Source: Sipunculus nudus
Lineage: Eukaryota; Annelida; Sipuncula; Golfingiida; Sipunculidae
Reading direction: 5' to 3'
Length of the DNA: 64,000 nt
Assembly: GCA_026874595.1 (NCBI GenBank)
Contig: CM049313.1
Location: 28,950,008-29,014,007 of the forward strand
Shown: positions 26,819-40,500 of the stretch, one piece after another
Numbering within the stretch: the stretch's first letter is position 1
Layout: each line of letters begins with the position of its first letter
The notes under the pieces: generated by a model
Told to the model about the DNA's origin: nothing
Databases searched by the model: none
The model's input: only the letters and a program-made list of their open reading frames with translations
Position numbers and translations under genes: made by a program

Positions 26819-29800
26819 CCTCATCCGATCAAATGTACAACGCTCCGTTTTTCCGCTACCGCCCAGTAAAATACGACATTAATATAAATCTTGAAAAATG
26901 AAGGTAGTTTTGAATAATGAACTGGTCTGTACAACACCCTTCGACGGCAAAATCATATATTAACTATACATCATTCGAGAATACAATTAAAATGCTATCG
27001 TTTAAACCCCGTCCGATCAGGTGAACAACGCACCGTTTTTCCGCTACCGCCCACTAATATACGACGTTACTATAAATCTTGAAAAATGGTGTAGTTTTGA
27101 ATAATGAACTGGTCTGTACAACGCCCTTCGACGGCAAAATCATATATAAACTATACATCATTGGAAAGCAAATTTAAAATTCTATCGATTAAACCCCGTC
27201 CGATCAGGTGAACAACGCACCGTTTTTGCGCTACCGCCCACTAAAATACGACATTCATATAAATCTTGAAAAATGGTGTAGTTTAGAATAATGAACTGGT
27301 CTGTACAACACCCTTCGACGGCAAAATCATATATAAACTATACATCATTGGAAAGCACATGTAAAATGATATCGATTAAACCCCGTCCGATCAGGTGTAC
27401 AACGCACCGTTTTTGCGTTACCGCCCACTAAAATACGACATTCATATAAATCTTGAAAAATGATGTTGTTTTGAATAATGAACTGGTCTGTACAACACCC
27501 TTCGACGGCAAAATCATATATTAACTATACATCATTGGAAAGCACATTTAAAATGCTATTGATTTAACCTCGTCCGATCAAATGTACAACGCTCAGTTTT
27601 TCCGCTACCGCCCAGTAAAATACGACATTAATATAAATCTTGAAAAATGAAGGTAGTTTTGAATAATGAACTGGTCTGTACAACACCCTTCGACGGCAAA
27701 ATCATATATTAACTATCCATCATTCGAAAATACAATTAAAATGCTATCGTTTAAACCCCGTCCGATCAAATGTACAACACTCCGTTTTTCCGCTACCGCC
27801 CAGTAAAATACGACATTAATATAAATCTTGAAAAATGAAGGTAGTTTTGAATAATGAACTAGGGCTGTACAACACCCTTCGACGGCAAAATCATATATAA
27901 ACTATACATCATTGGAAAGCACATGTAAAATGCTATCGATTAAAGCCCGTCCGATCAGGAGTACAACGCACCGTTTTTGCGTTACCGCCCACTAAAATAC
28001 GACATTCATATAAATCTTGAAATATGGTGTAGTTTTGAATAATGAACTGGTCTGTACAACACCCTTCGACGGCAAAATCATATATAAACTATACATCATT
28101 GGAAAGCACATTTAAAATGCTATTGATTTAACCTCGTCCGATCAAATGTACAACACTCCGTTTTTCCGCTACCGCCCAGTAAAATACGACATTTATATAA
28201 ATCTTGAAAAATGAAGGTAGTTTTGAATAATGAACTGGGGCTGTACAACACCCTTCGACGGCAAAATCATATATAAACTATACATCATTGGAAAGCACAT
28301 GTAAAATGCTATCGATTAAAGCCCGTCCGATCAGGAGTACAACGCACCGTTTTTGCGTTACCGCCCACTAAAATACGACATTCATATAAATCTTGAAATA
28401 TGGTGTAGTTTTGAATAATGAATTGGTCTGTACAACACCCTTCGACGGCAAAATCATATATAAACTATACATCATTGGAAAGCACATTTAAAATTCTATC
28501 GATTTAACCCCGTCCGAATAGGTGTACAACGCACCGTTTTTCCGCTACTGCCCACTAAAATATGACATTCATATAAATCTTGAAAATTGGTGTAGTTTTG
28601 AATAATGAACTGGTCTGTACAACGCCCTTCGACGGCAAAATCATATATAAACTATACATCATTGGAAAGCACATTTATAATTCTATCGATTAAACCCCGT
28701 CCGATCAGGTGTACAACGCACCGTTTTTCTGCTACCGCCCACTAAAGTACGACATTCATATAAATCTTGAAAAATGGTGTAGTTTTGAATAATGAACTGG
28801 TCTGTATAACACCCTTCGACGGCAAAATCATATATAAACTATACATCATTGGAAAGCACATTTAAAATTCTATCGATTAAACCCCGTCCGAATAGGTGTA
28901 CAACGCACCGTTTTTCCGCTACCGCCCACTAAAATACGACGTTAATATAAATCTTGAAAAATGGTGTAGTTTTGAATAATGAACTGGTCTGTACAACGCC
29001 CTTCGACGGCAAAATCATATATAAACTATACATCATTGGAAAGCAAATTTAAAATTCTATCGATTAAATCCCGTCCGATCAGGTGAACAACGCACCGTTT
29101 TTGCGCTACCGCCCACTAAAATACGACATTCATATAAATCTTGAAAAATGGTGTAGTTTAGAATAATGAACTGGTCTGTACAACACCCTTCGACGGCAAA
29201 ATCATATATAAACTATAAATCATTGGAAAGCACATGTAAAATGATATCGATTAAACCCCGTCCGATCAGGTGTACAACGCACCGTTTTTGCGTTACCGCC
29301 CACTAAAATACGACATTCATATAAATCTTGAAAAATGATGTAGTTTTGAATAATGAACTGGTCTGTACAACACCCTTCGACGGCAAAATCATATATTAAC
29401 TATACATCATTCGAAAATACAATTAAAATGCTATCGTTTAAACCCCGTCCGATCAGGTGAACAACGCACCGTTTTTCCGCTACCGCCCACTAAAATACGA
29501 CATTAATATAAATCTTGAAAAATGGTGTAGTTTAGAATAATGAACTGGTCTGTACAACACCCTTCGACGGGAAAATCATATATAAACTATACATCATTCG
29601 AAAATACAATTAAAATGCTATCGTTTAAACCCCGTCCGATCAGGTGAACAACGCACCGTTTTTCCGCTACCGCCCACTAAAATACGACGTTAATATAAAT
29701 CTTGAAAAATGGTGTAGTTTTGAATAATGAACTGGTCTGTACAACACCCTTCGACGGCAAAATCATATATAAACTATACATCATTGGAAAGCACATTTAA

Positions 29801-30379
29801 AATGCTATTGATTTAACCTCGTCCGATCAAATGTACAACGCTCCGTTTTTCCGCCACCGCCCAGTAAAATACGACATTAATATAAATCTTGAAAAATGAA
29901 GGTAGTTTTGAATAATGAACTGGGGCTGTACAACACCCTTCGACGGCAAAATCAAATATGAACTATACATCATCGGAAAGCATATTTAAAATGCTATCGA
30001 CTAAACTGCATCCGATCAGGTGTACAAAGCACCGTTTTTGCGCTACCGCCCACTAAAATACGACATTCATATAAATCTTGAAAAATGGTGTAGTTTAGAA
30101 TAATGAACTGGTCTGTACAACACACTTCGACGGCAAAATCATATATAAACTATACATCATTGGAAAGCACATGTAAAATGCTATCGATTAAAGCCCGTCC
30201 GATCAGGTGTACAATGCACCGTTTTTGCGTTACCGCCCACTAAAATACGACATTCATATAAATCTTGAAAAATGGTGTAGTTTTGAATAATGAATTGGTC
30301 TGTACAACGCCCTTCGACGGCAAAATCATATATAAACTATACATCATTGGAAAGCACATTTAAACTTCTATCGATTAAA
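26819..30379. repeat. 3.9-kb tandem duplication, copy 2 (two monomers shorter)
   Basis: The offset to copy 1 is 3935 at the start, 3748 after about 27765 and 3561 after about 28050, so two single monomers were lost one after the other. From there to about 30379 the match is close. The unit at 26.8 kb has a CTTCTATCGATTAAAC head joined to a TCATCCGATCAAATG tail. At 30.37 kb the same head continues into its normal GTCGGAATAGG tail, which marks the crossover point. Confidence 0.9.
27669..27856. repeat. Hybrid monomer, c head and a tail
   Basis: The first part has TATCCATCATTCG and GTTTAAACCCCG (c type). The second part has CGATCAAATGTACAACACTCC, CCAGTAAAA and TGAAGG (a type). In the paired copy at 23.7-24.1 kb these belong to two neighbouring units. 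It is a clean in-register single-monomer deletion. Confidence 0.88.
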
Positions 30380-31970
30380 CCCCGTCGGAATAGGTCACAA
30401 CGCACCGTTTTTCCGCTACCGCCCAGTAAAATACGACATTAATATAAATCTTGAAAAATGGTGTAGTTTTGAATAATGAACTGGTCTGTACAACGCCCTT
30501 CGACGGCAAAATCATATATAAACTATACATCATTGGAAAGCACATTTAAAATTCTATCGATTAAACCCCGTCCGATCAGGTGTACAACGCACCGTTTTTC
30601 CGCTACCGCCCACTAAAATACGACATTCATATAAATCTTGAAAAATGGTGTAGTTTTGAATAATGAACTGGTCTGTATAACACCATTCGACGGCAAAATC
30701 ATATATAAACTATACATTATTGGAAAGCACATTTAAAATTCTATCGATTAAACCCCGTCCGAATAGGTGTACAACGCACCGTTTTTCCGCTACCGCCCAC
30801 TAAAATACGACATTAATATAAATCTTGAAAAATGGTGTAGTTTTGAATAATGAACTGGTCTGTACAACACCCTTCGACGGCAAAATCATATATAAACTAT
30901 ACATCATTGGAAAGCACATGTAAAATGATATCGATTAAACCCCGTCCGATCAGGTGTACAACGCACCGTTTTTGCGTTACCGCCCACTAAAATACGACAT
31001 TCATATAAATCTTGAAAAATGATGTAGTTTTGAATAATGAACTGGTCTGTACAACACCCTTCGACGGAAAAATCATATATTAACTATACATCATTCGAAA
31101 ATACAATTAAAATGCTATCGTTTAAACCCCGTCCGATCAGGTGAACAACGCACCGTTTTTCCGCTACCGCCCACTAAAATACGACGTTACTATAAATCTT
31201 GAAAAATGGTGTAGTTTTGAATAATGAATTGGTCTGTACAACGCCCTTCGACGGCAAAATCATATATAAACTATACATCATTGGAAAGCACATTTAAACT
31301 TCTATCGATTAAACCCCGTCGGAATAGGTCACAACGCACCGTTTTTCCGCTACCGCCCAGTAAAATACGACATTAATATAAATCTTGAAAAATGGTGTAG
31401 TTTTGAATAATGAACTGGTCTGTACAACGCCCTTCGACGGCAAAATCATATATAAACTATACATCATTGGAAAGCACATTTAAAATTCTATCGATTAAAC
31501 CCCGTCCGATCAGGTGTACAACGCACCGTTTTTCCGCTACCGCCCACTAAAATACGACATTAATATAAATCTTGAAAAATGGTGTAGTTTTGAATAATGA
31601 ACTGGTCTGTACAACACCCTTCGACGGCAAAATCATATATAAACTATATATCATTGGAAAGCACATATAAAATGCTATCGATTTAACCCCGTCCGATCAA
31701 GTGTACAAAGCACTGTTTTCTGCTAACGCCCACTAAAATACGACATTCATATAAATCTTGAAAAATGATGTAGTTTTGAATAATGAACTGGTCTGTACAA
31801 CACCCTTCGACGGCAAAATCATATATAAACTATACATCATTGGAAAGCACATTTAAAATTCTATCGATTAAACCCCGTCGGAATAGGTCACAACGCACCG
31901 TTTTTCCGCTACCGCCCACTAAAATAGACATTAATATAAATCTTGAAAAATGGTGTAGTTTTGAATAATG
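30380..31970. repeat. Bridging run j-g-h-d-c-j-g-f and a 185-bp unit
   Basis: About nine monomers follow the 3.9-kb duplication. The d-c-j-g part and the f unit followed by GATGTAGTTTTG resemble 18.9-20.0 kb. The last unit (from 31781) combines GTCGGAATAGGTCACAAC with AAAATAGACATT, like the one at 22046, and is 185 bp long. No gene is present. Confidence 0.75.
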
Positions 31971-34900
31971 AACTGGTCTGTACAACGCCCTTCGACGGCA
32001 AACTCATATATAAACTATACATCATTGGAAAGCAAATTTAAAATTCTATAGATTAAACCCCGTCCGATCAGGTGAACAACGCACCGTTTTTGCGCTACCG
32101 CCCACTAAAATACGACATTCATATAAATCTTGAAAAATGGTGTAGTTTAGAATAATGAACTGGTCTGTACAACACCCTTCGACGGCAAAATCATATATAA
32201 ACTATACATCATTGGAAAGCACATGTAAAACGATATCGATTAAACCCCGTCCGATCAGGTGTACAACGCACCGTTTTTGCGTTACCGCCCACTAAAATAC
32301 GACATTCATATAAATCTTGAAAAATGATGTAGTTTTGAATAATGAACTGGTCTGTACAACACCCTTCGACGGCAAAATCATATATTAACTATACATCATT
32401 GGAAAATACAATTAAATGCTATCGTTTAAACCCCGTCCGATCAGGTGAACAACGCACCGTTTTTTCCGCTACCGCCCACTAAAATACGACGTTACTATAA
32501 ATCTTGAAAAATGGTGTAGTTTTGAATAATGAACTGGTCTGTACAACACCCTTCGACGGCAAAATCATATATAAACTATACATCATTGGAAAGCACATTT
32601 AAACTGCTATTGATTTAACCTCATCCGATCAAATGTACAACGCTCCGTTTTTCCGCTACCGCCCAGTAAAATACGACATTAATATAAATCTTGAAAGATG
32701 AAGGTAGTTTTGAATAATGAACTGGTCTGTACAACACCCTTCGACGGCAAAATCATATATTAACTATACATCATTCGAGAATACAATTAAAATGCTATCG
32801 TTTAAACCCCGTCCGATCAGGTGAACAACGCACCGTTTTTCCGCTACCGCCCACTAATATACGACGTTACTATAAATCTTGAAAAATGGTGTAGTTTTGA
32901 ATAATGAACTGGTCTGTACAACACCCTTCGACGGCAAAATCATATATAAACTATACATCATTGGAAAGCACATTTAAAATGCTATTGATTTAACCTCGTC
33001 CGATCAAATGTACAACGCTCCGTTTTTCCGCTACCGCCCAGTAAAATACGACATTAATATAAATCTTGAAAAATGAAGGTAGTTTTGAATAATGAACTGG
33101 GGCTGTACAACACCCTTCGACGGCAAAATCATATATAAACTATACATCATTGGAAAGCACATGTAAAATGCTATCGATTAAAGCCCGTCCGATCAAGTGT
33201 ACAACGCTCCGTTTTTCCGCTACCGCCCACTAAAATACGACATTCATATAAATCTTGAAAATTGGTGTAGTTTTGAATAATGAACTGGTCTGTACAACGC
33301 CCTTCGACGGCAAAATCATATATAAACTATACATCATTGGAAAGCACATTTAAAATTCTATCGATTAAACCCCATCCGATCAGGTGTACAACGCACCGTT
33401 TTTCCGCTACCGCCCACTAAAATACGACGTTAATATAAATCTTGAAAAATGGTGTAGTTTTGAATAATGAACTGGTCTGTACAACACCTTTCGACGGCAA
33501 AATCATATATAAACTATACATCATTGGAAAGCACATTTAAAATGCTATTGATTTAACCCCGTCCGATCAAGTGTACAACGCTCCGTTTTTCCGCTACCGC
33601 CCAGTAAAATACGACGTTAATATAAATCTTGAAAAATGGTGTAGTTTTGAATAATGAACTGGGGCTGTTCAACACCCTTCGATGGCAAAATCAAAAATGA
33701 ACTATACATCATTGGAAAGCATATTTAAAATGCTATCGACTAAACTGCATCCGATCAGGTGTATAAAGCACCGTTTTTGCGCTACCGCCCACTAAAATAC
33801 GACATTCATATAAATCTTGAAAAATGGTGTAGTATAGAATAATGAACTGGTCTGTACAACACACTTCGACGGCAAAATCATATATAAACTATACATCATT
33901 GGAAAGCACATGTAAAATGCTATCGATTAAAGCCCGTCCGATCAGGTGTACAAAGCACCGTTTTTGCGTTACCGCCCACTAAAATACGACATTCATATAA
34001 ATCTTGAAAAATGGTGTAGTTTTGAATAATGAATTGGTCTGTACAACGCCCTTCGACGGCAAAATCATATATAAACTATACATCATTGGAAAGCACATTT
34101 AAAATTCTATCGATTAAACCCCGTCGGAATAGGTCACAACGCACCGTTTTTCCGCTACCGCCCAGTAAAATACGACATTAATATAAATCTTGAAAAATGG
34201 TGTAGTTTTGAATAATGAACTGGTCTGTACAACACCTTTCGACGGCAAAATCATATATAAACTATACATCATTGGAAAGCACATTTAAAATTCTATCGAT
34301 TAAACCCCGTCCGATCAGGTGTACAACGCACCGTTTTTTCCGCTACCGCCAACTAAAATACGACATTCATATAAATCTTGAAAAATGGTGTAGTTTTGAA
34401 TAATGAACTGGTCTGTATAACACCCTTCGACGGCAAAATCATATATAAACTATACATCATTGGAAAGCACATTTAAAATTCTATCGATTAAACCCCGTCC
34501 GAATAGGTGTACAACGCACCGTTTTTCCGCTACCGCCCACTAAAATGGACATTAATATAAATCTTGAAAAATGGTGTAGTTTTGAATAATGAACTGGTCT
34601 GTACAACACCCTTCGACGGCAAAATCATATATAAACTATATATCATTGGAAAGCACATATAAAATGCTATCGATTTAACCCCGTCCGATCAAGTGTACAA
34701 AGCACTGTTTTCCGCTAACGCCCACTAAAATACGACATTCATATAAATCTTGAAAAATGGTGTAGTTTAGAATAATGAACTGGTCTGTACAACACCCTTC
34801 GACGGCAAAATCATATATAAACTATACATCATTGGAAAGCACATGTAAAATGATATCGATTAAACCCCGTCCGATCAGGTGTACAACGCACCGTTTTTGC

Positions 34901-37024
34901 GTTACCGCCCACTAAAATACGACATTCATATAAATCTTGAAAAATGTTGTAGTTTTGAATAATGAACTGGTCTGTACAACACCCTTCGACGGCAAAATCA
35001 TATGTTAACTATACATCATTCGAAAATACAATTAAAATGCTATCGTTTAAACCCCGTCCGATCAGGTGAACAACGCACCGTTTTTCCGCTACCGCCCACT
35101 TAAATAGACGTTACTATAAATCTTGAAAAATGGTGTAGTTTTGAATAATGAACTGGTCTGTACAACACCCTTTGACGGCAAAATCATATATAAACTATAC
35201 ATCATTGGAAAGCACATTTAAAATGCTATTGATTTAAACTCGTCCGATCAAATGTACAACGCTCCGTTTTTCCGCTACCGCCCACTAAAATACGACATTA
35301 ATATAAATCTTGAAAAATGAAGGTAGTTTTGAATAATGAACTGGGGCTGTACAACACCCTTCGACGGCAAAATCATATATAAACTATACATCATTGGAAA
35401 GCACATGTAATATGCTATCGATTAAAGCCCGTCCGATCAGGAGTACAACGCACCGTTTTTGCGTTACCGCCCACTAAAATACGACATTCATATAAATCTT
35501 GAAATATGGTGTAGTTTTGAATAATGAATTAGTCTGTACAACACCCTTCGACGGCAAAATCATATATAAACTATACATCATTGGAAAGCAAATTTAAAAT
35601 TCTATCGATTAAACCCCGTCCGATCAGGTGAACAACGCACCGTTTTTGCGCTACCGCCCACTAAAATACGACATTCATATAAATCTTGAAAAATGGTGTA
35701 GTTTAGAATAATGAACTGGTCTGTACAACACCCTTCGACGGCAAAATCATATATAAACTATACATCATTGGAAAGCACATGTAAAATGATATCGATTAAA
35801 CCCCGTCCGATCAGGTGTACAACGCACCGTTTTTGCGTTACCGCCCACTAAAATACGACATTCATATAAATCTTGAAAAATGATGTAGTTTTGAATAATG
35901 AACTGGTCTGTACAACACCCTTCGACGGCAAAATCATATATTAACTATACATCATTCGAAAATACAATTAAAATGCTATCCTTTAAACCCCGTCCGATCA
36001 GGTGAACAACGCACCGTTTTTCTGCTACCGCCCACTAAAATACGACGTTACTATAAATCTTGAAAAATGGTGTAGTTTTGAATAATGAACTGGTCTGTAC
36101 AACACCCTTCGACGGCAAAATCATATATAAACTATAAATCATTGGAAAGCACATTTAAAATGCTATTGATTTAACCTTGTCCGATCAAATGTACAACGCT
36201 CCGTTTTTCCGCTACCGCCCAGTAAAATACGACATTAATATAAATCTTGAAAAATGAAGGTAGTTTTGAATAATGAACTGGGGCTGTACAACACCCTTCG
36301 ACGGCAAAATCATATATAAACTATACATCATTGGAAAGCACATGTAAAATGCTATCGATTAAAGCCCGTCCGATCAGGAATACAACGCACCGTTTTTGCG
36401 TTACCGCCCACTAAAATACGACATTCATATAAATCTTGAAATATGGTGTAGTTTTGAATAATGAATTGGTCTGTACAACACCCTTCGACGGCAAAATCAT
36501 ATATAAACTATACATCATTGGAAAGCGTATTTAACATTCTATCGATTTAACCCCGTCCGAATAGGTGTAAAACGCACCGTTTTTCCGCTACTGCCCACTA
36601 AAATACGACATTCATATAAATCTTGAAATTTGGTGTAGTTTTGAATAATGAACTGGTCTGTACAACACCTTTCGATGGCAAAATCAAAAATGAACTATAC
36701 ATCATTGGAAAGTATATTTAAAATGCTATCGACTAAACTGCATCCGATCAGGTGTACAAAGCACCGTTTTTGCGCTACCGCCCACTAAAATACGACATTC
36801 ATATAAATCTTGAAATATGGTGTAGTTTTGAATAATGAATTGGTCTGTACAACACCCTTCGACGGCAAAATCATATATAAACTATACATCATTGGAAAGC
36901 ACATTTAAAATTCTATCGATTTAACCCCGTCCGAATAGGTGTACAACGCACCGTTTTTCCGCTACTGCCCACTAAAATACGACATTCATATAAATCTTGA
37001 AATTTGGTGTAGTTTTGAATAATG

Positions 37025-37211
37025 AACTGGTCTGTACAACGCCCTTCGACGGCAAAATCATATATAAACTATACATCATTGGAAAGCACATTTAAAATTC
37101 TATCGATTAAACCCCGTCCGATCAGGTGTACAACGCACCGTTTTTCCGCTACCGCCCACTAAAATACGACATTCATATAAATCTTGAAAAATTGTGTAGT
37201 TTTGAATAATG
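37025..37211. repeat. Representative 187-bp monomer (subtype g)
   Basis: This unit is exactly 187 bp from one AACTGG to the next and is close to the majority sequence. It can serve as a reference for numbering. Position 1 is the first A of AACTGG, TGTACA lies at 9-14, TATATAAA near 38-44, ATTGG near 54-58, ATCGAT at 78-83, a second TGTACA at 103-108, the T5 run near 117-121, and GAAAAATGG near 162-170. It has ten CpG dinucleotides, mostly between 80 and 145. As 187 is not a multiple of 3, a reading frame cannot pass intact through successive units. Confidence 0.9.
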
Positions 37212-37559
37212 AACTGGTCTGTACAACACCTTTCGACGGCAAAATCATATATAAACTATACATCATTGGAAAGCACATTTAAAATGCTATTGATTTAACC
37301 CCGTCCGATCAAGTGTACAACGCTCCGTTTTTCCGCTGCCGCCCAGTAAAATACGACATTAATATAAATCTTGAAAAATGGTGTAGTTTTGAATAATGAA
37401 CTGGGGCTGTACAACGCCCTTCGACGGCAAAATCATATATAAACTATACATCATTGGAAAGCACATTTAAAATTCTATCGACTAAACCCCGTCGGAATAG
37501 GTCACAACGCACCGTTTTTCCGCTACCGCCCACTAAAATACGACATTAATATAAATCTT

Positions 37560-40500
37560 GAAAAATGGTGTAGTTTTGAATAATGAACTGGTCTGTACAA
37601 CACCTTTCGACGGCAAAATCATATATAAACTATACATCATTGGAAAGCACATTTAAAATTCTATCGATTAAACCCCGTCCGATCAGGTGTACAACGCACC
37701 GTTTTTCCGCTACCGCCCACTAAAATACGACATTCATATAAATCTTGAAAAATGGTGTAGTTTTGAATAATGAACTGGTCTGTATAACACCCTTCGACGG
37801 CAAAATCATATATAAACTATACATCATTGGAAAGCACATTTAAATTTCTATCGATTAAACCCCGTCCGAATAGGTGTACAACGCACCGTTTTTCCGCTAC
37901 CGCCCACTAAAATAGACATTAATATAAATCTTGAAAAATGGTGTAGTTTTGAATAATGAACTGGTCTGTACAACACCTTTCGACGGCAAAATCATATATA
38001 AACTATACATCATTGGAAAGCACATTTAAAATTCTATCGATTAAACCCCGTCCGATCAGGTGTACAACGCACCGTTTTTCCGCTACCGCCCACTAAAATA
38101 CGACATTCATATAAATCTTGAAAAATGGTGTAGTTTTGAATAATGAACTGGTCTGTATAACACCCTTCGACGGCAAAATCATATATCAACTATACATCAT
38201 TGGAAAGCACATTTAAATTTCTATCGATTAAACCCCGTCCGAATAGGTGTACAACGCACCGTTTTTCCGCTACCGCCCACTAAAATAGACATTAATATAA
38301 ATCTTGAAAAATGGTGTAGTTTTGAATAATGAACTGGTCTGTACAACACCCTTCGACGGCAAAATCATATATAAACTATATATCATTGGAAAGCACATAT
38401 AAAATGCTATCGATTTAACCCCGTCCGATCAAGTGTACAAAGCACTGTTTTCCGCTAACGCCCACTAAAATACGACATTCATATAAATCTTGAAAAATGG
38501 TGTAGTTTTGAATAATGAACTGGTCTGTACAACGCCCTTCGACGGCAAAATCATATATAAACTATACATCATTGGAAAGCAAATTTAAAATTCTATCGAT
38601 TAAACCCCGTCCGATCAGGTGAACAACGCACCGTTTTTGCGCTACCGCCCACTAAAATACGACATTCATATAAATCTTGAAAAATGGTGTAGTTTAGAAT
38701 AATGAACTGGTCTGTACAACACCCTTCGACGGCAAAATCATATATAAACTATACATCATTGGAAAGCACATGTAAAATGATATCGATTAAACCCCGTCCG
38801 ATCAGGTGTACAACGCACCGTTTTTGCGTTACCGCCCACTAAAATACGACATTCATATAAATCTTGAAAAATGATGTAGTTTTAAATAATGAACTGGTCT
38901 GTACAACACCCTTCGACGGCAAAATCATATATTAACTATACATCATTCGAAAATACAATTAAAATGCTATCGTTTAAACCCCGTCCGATCAGGTGAACAA
39001 CGCACCGTTTTTCCGCTACCGCCCACTAAAATACGACGTTACTATAAATCTTGAAAAATGGTGTAGTTTTGAATAATGAACTGGTCTGTACAACACCCTT
39101 TGACGGCAAAATCATATATAAACTATACATCATTGGAAAGCACATTTAAAATGCTATTGATTTAAACTCGTCCGATCAAATGTACAACGCTCCGTTTTTC
39201 CGCTACCGCCCAGTAAAATACGACATTAATATAAATCTTGAAAAATGAAGGTAGTTTTGAATAATGAACTGGGGCTGTACAACACCCTTCGACGGCAAAA
39301 TCATATATAAACTATACATCATTGGAAAGCACATGTAATATGCTATCGATTAAAGCCCGTCCGATCAGGAGTACAACGCACCGTTTTTGCGTTACCGCTC
39401 ACTAAAATACGACATTCATATAAATCTTGAAATATGGTGTAGTTTTGAATAATGAATTGGTCTGTACAACACCCTTCGACGGCAAAATCATATATAAACT
39501 ATATATCATTGGAAAGCACATTTAAAATTCTATCGATTTAACCCCGTCCGAATAGGTGTACAACGCACCGTTTTTCCGCTACTGCCCACTAAAATACGAC
39601 ATTCATATAAATCTTGAAATTTGGTGTAGTTTTGAATAATGAACTGGTCTGTACAACGCCCTTCGACGGCAAAATCATATATAAACTATACATCATTGGA
39701 AAGCACATTTAAAATTTTATCGATTAAACCCCGTCCGATCAGGTGTACAACGCACCGTTTTTCCGCTACCGCCCACTAAAATACGACATTCATATAAATC
39801 TTGAAAAATGGTGTAGTTTAGAATAATGAACTGGTCTGTACAACACCCTTCGACGGCAAAATCATATATAAACTATACATCATTGGAAAGCACATGTAAA
39901 ATGATATCGATTAAACCCCGTCCTATCAGGTGTACAACGCACCGTTTTTGCGTTACCGCCCACTAAAATACGACATTCATATAAATCTTGAAAAATGATG
40001 TAGTTTTGAATAATGAACTGGTCTGTACAACACCCTTCGACGGCAAAATCATATATTAACTATACATCATTCGAAAATACAATTAAAATGCTATCGTTTA
40101 AACCCCGTCCGATCAGGTGAACAACGCACCGTTTTTCTGCTACCGCCCACTAAAATACGACGTTACTATAAATCTTGAAAAATGGTGTAGTTTTGAATAA
40201 TGAACTGGTCTGTACAACACCCTTCGACGGCAAAATCATATATAAACTATACATCATTGGAAAGCACATTTAAAATGCTATTGATTTAACCTCGTCCGAT
40301 CAAATGTACAACGCTCCGTTTTTCCGCTACCGCCCAGTAAAAAACGACATTAATATAAATCTTGAAAAATGAAGGTAGTTTTGAATAATGAACTGGGGCT
40401 GTACAACACCCTTCGACGGCAAAATCATATATTAACTATACATCATTGGAAAGCACATGTAAAATGCTATCGATTAAAGCCCGTCCGATCAGGAGTACAA

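Larger units (their letters stand above)
31971..38900. repeat. 7-kb region, left copy of the 14.41-kb-offset pair
   Basis: It matches 46381-53150 in four pieces: 31970-33910 at +14,410; 33925-34200 at +14,597; 36103-37320 at +12,727, later +12,914; 37560-38700 at +14,410. Markers include ATTCTATAGATT (32043 and 46453), AAAACGATATCG, GTATAAAGC (33761 and 48171), CCTTGTCCG (36175 and 48902), GCTGCCGCCCAG and TTAAATTTCTATCG. The stretch 34230-36100, ten monomers with an e-d-c-a-b run, has no counterpart in the right copy. Confidence 0.85.

Noticed and set aside
37025-37211. CENP-B box
   Set aside because: CCCTTCGACGGCAAAATCA shares only the TTCG core with the known 17-bp box. The required A and CGGG positions do not fit on either strand in the variants I checked.
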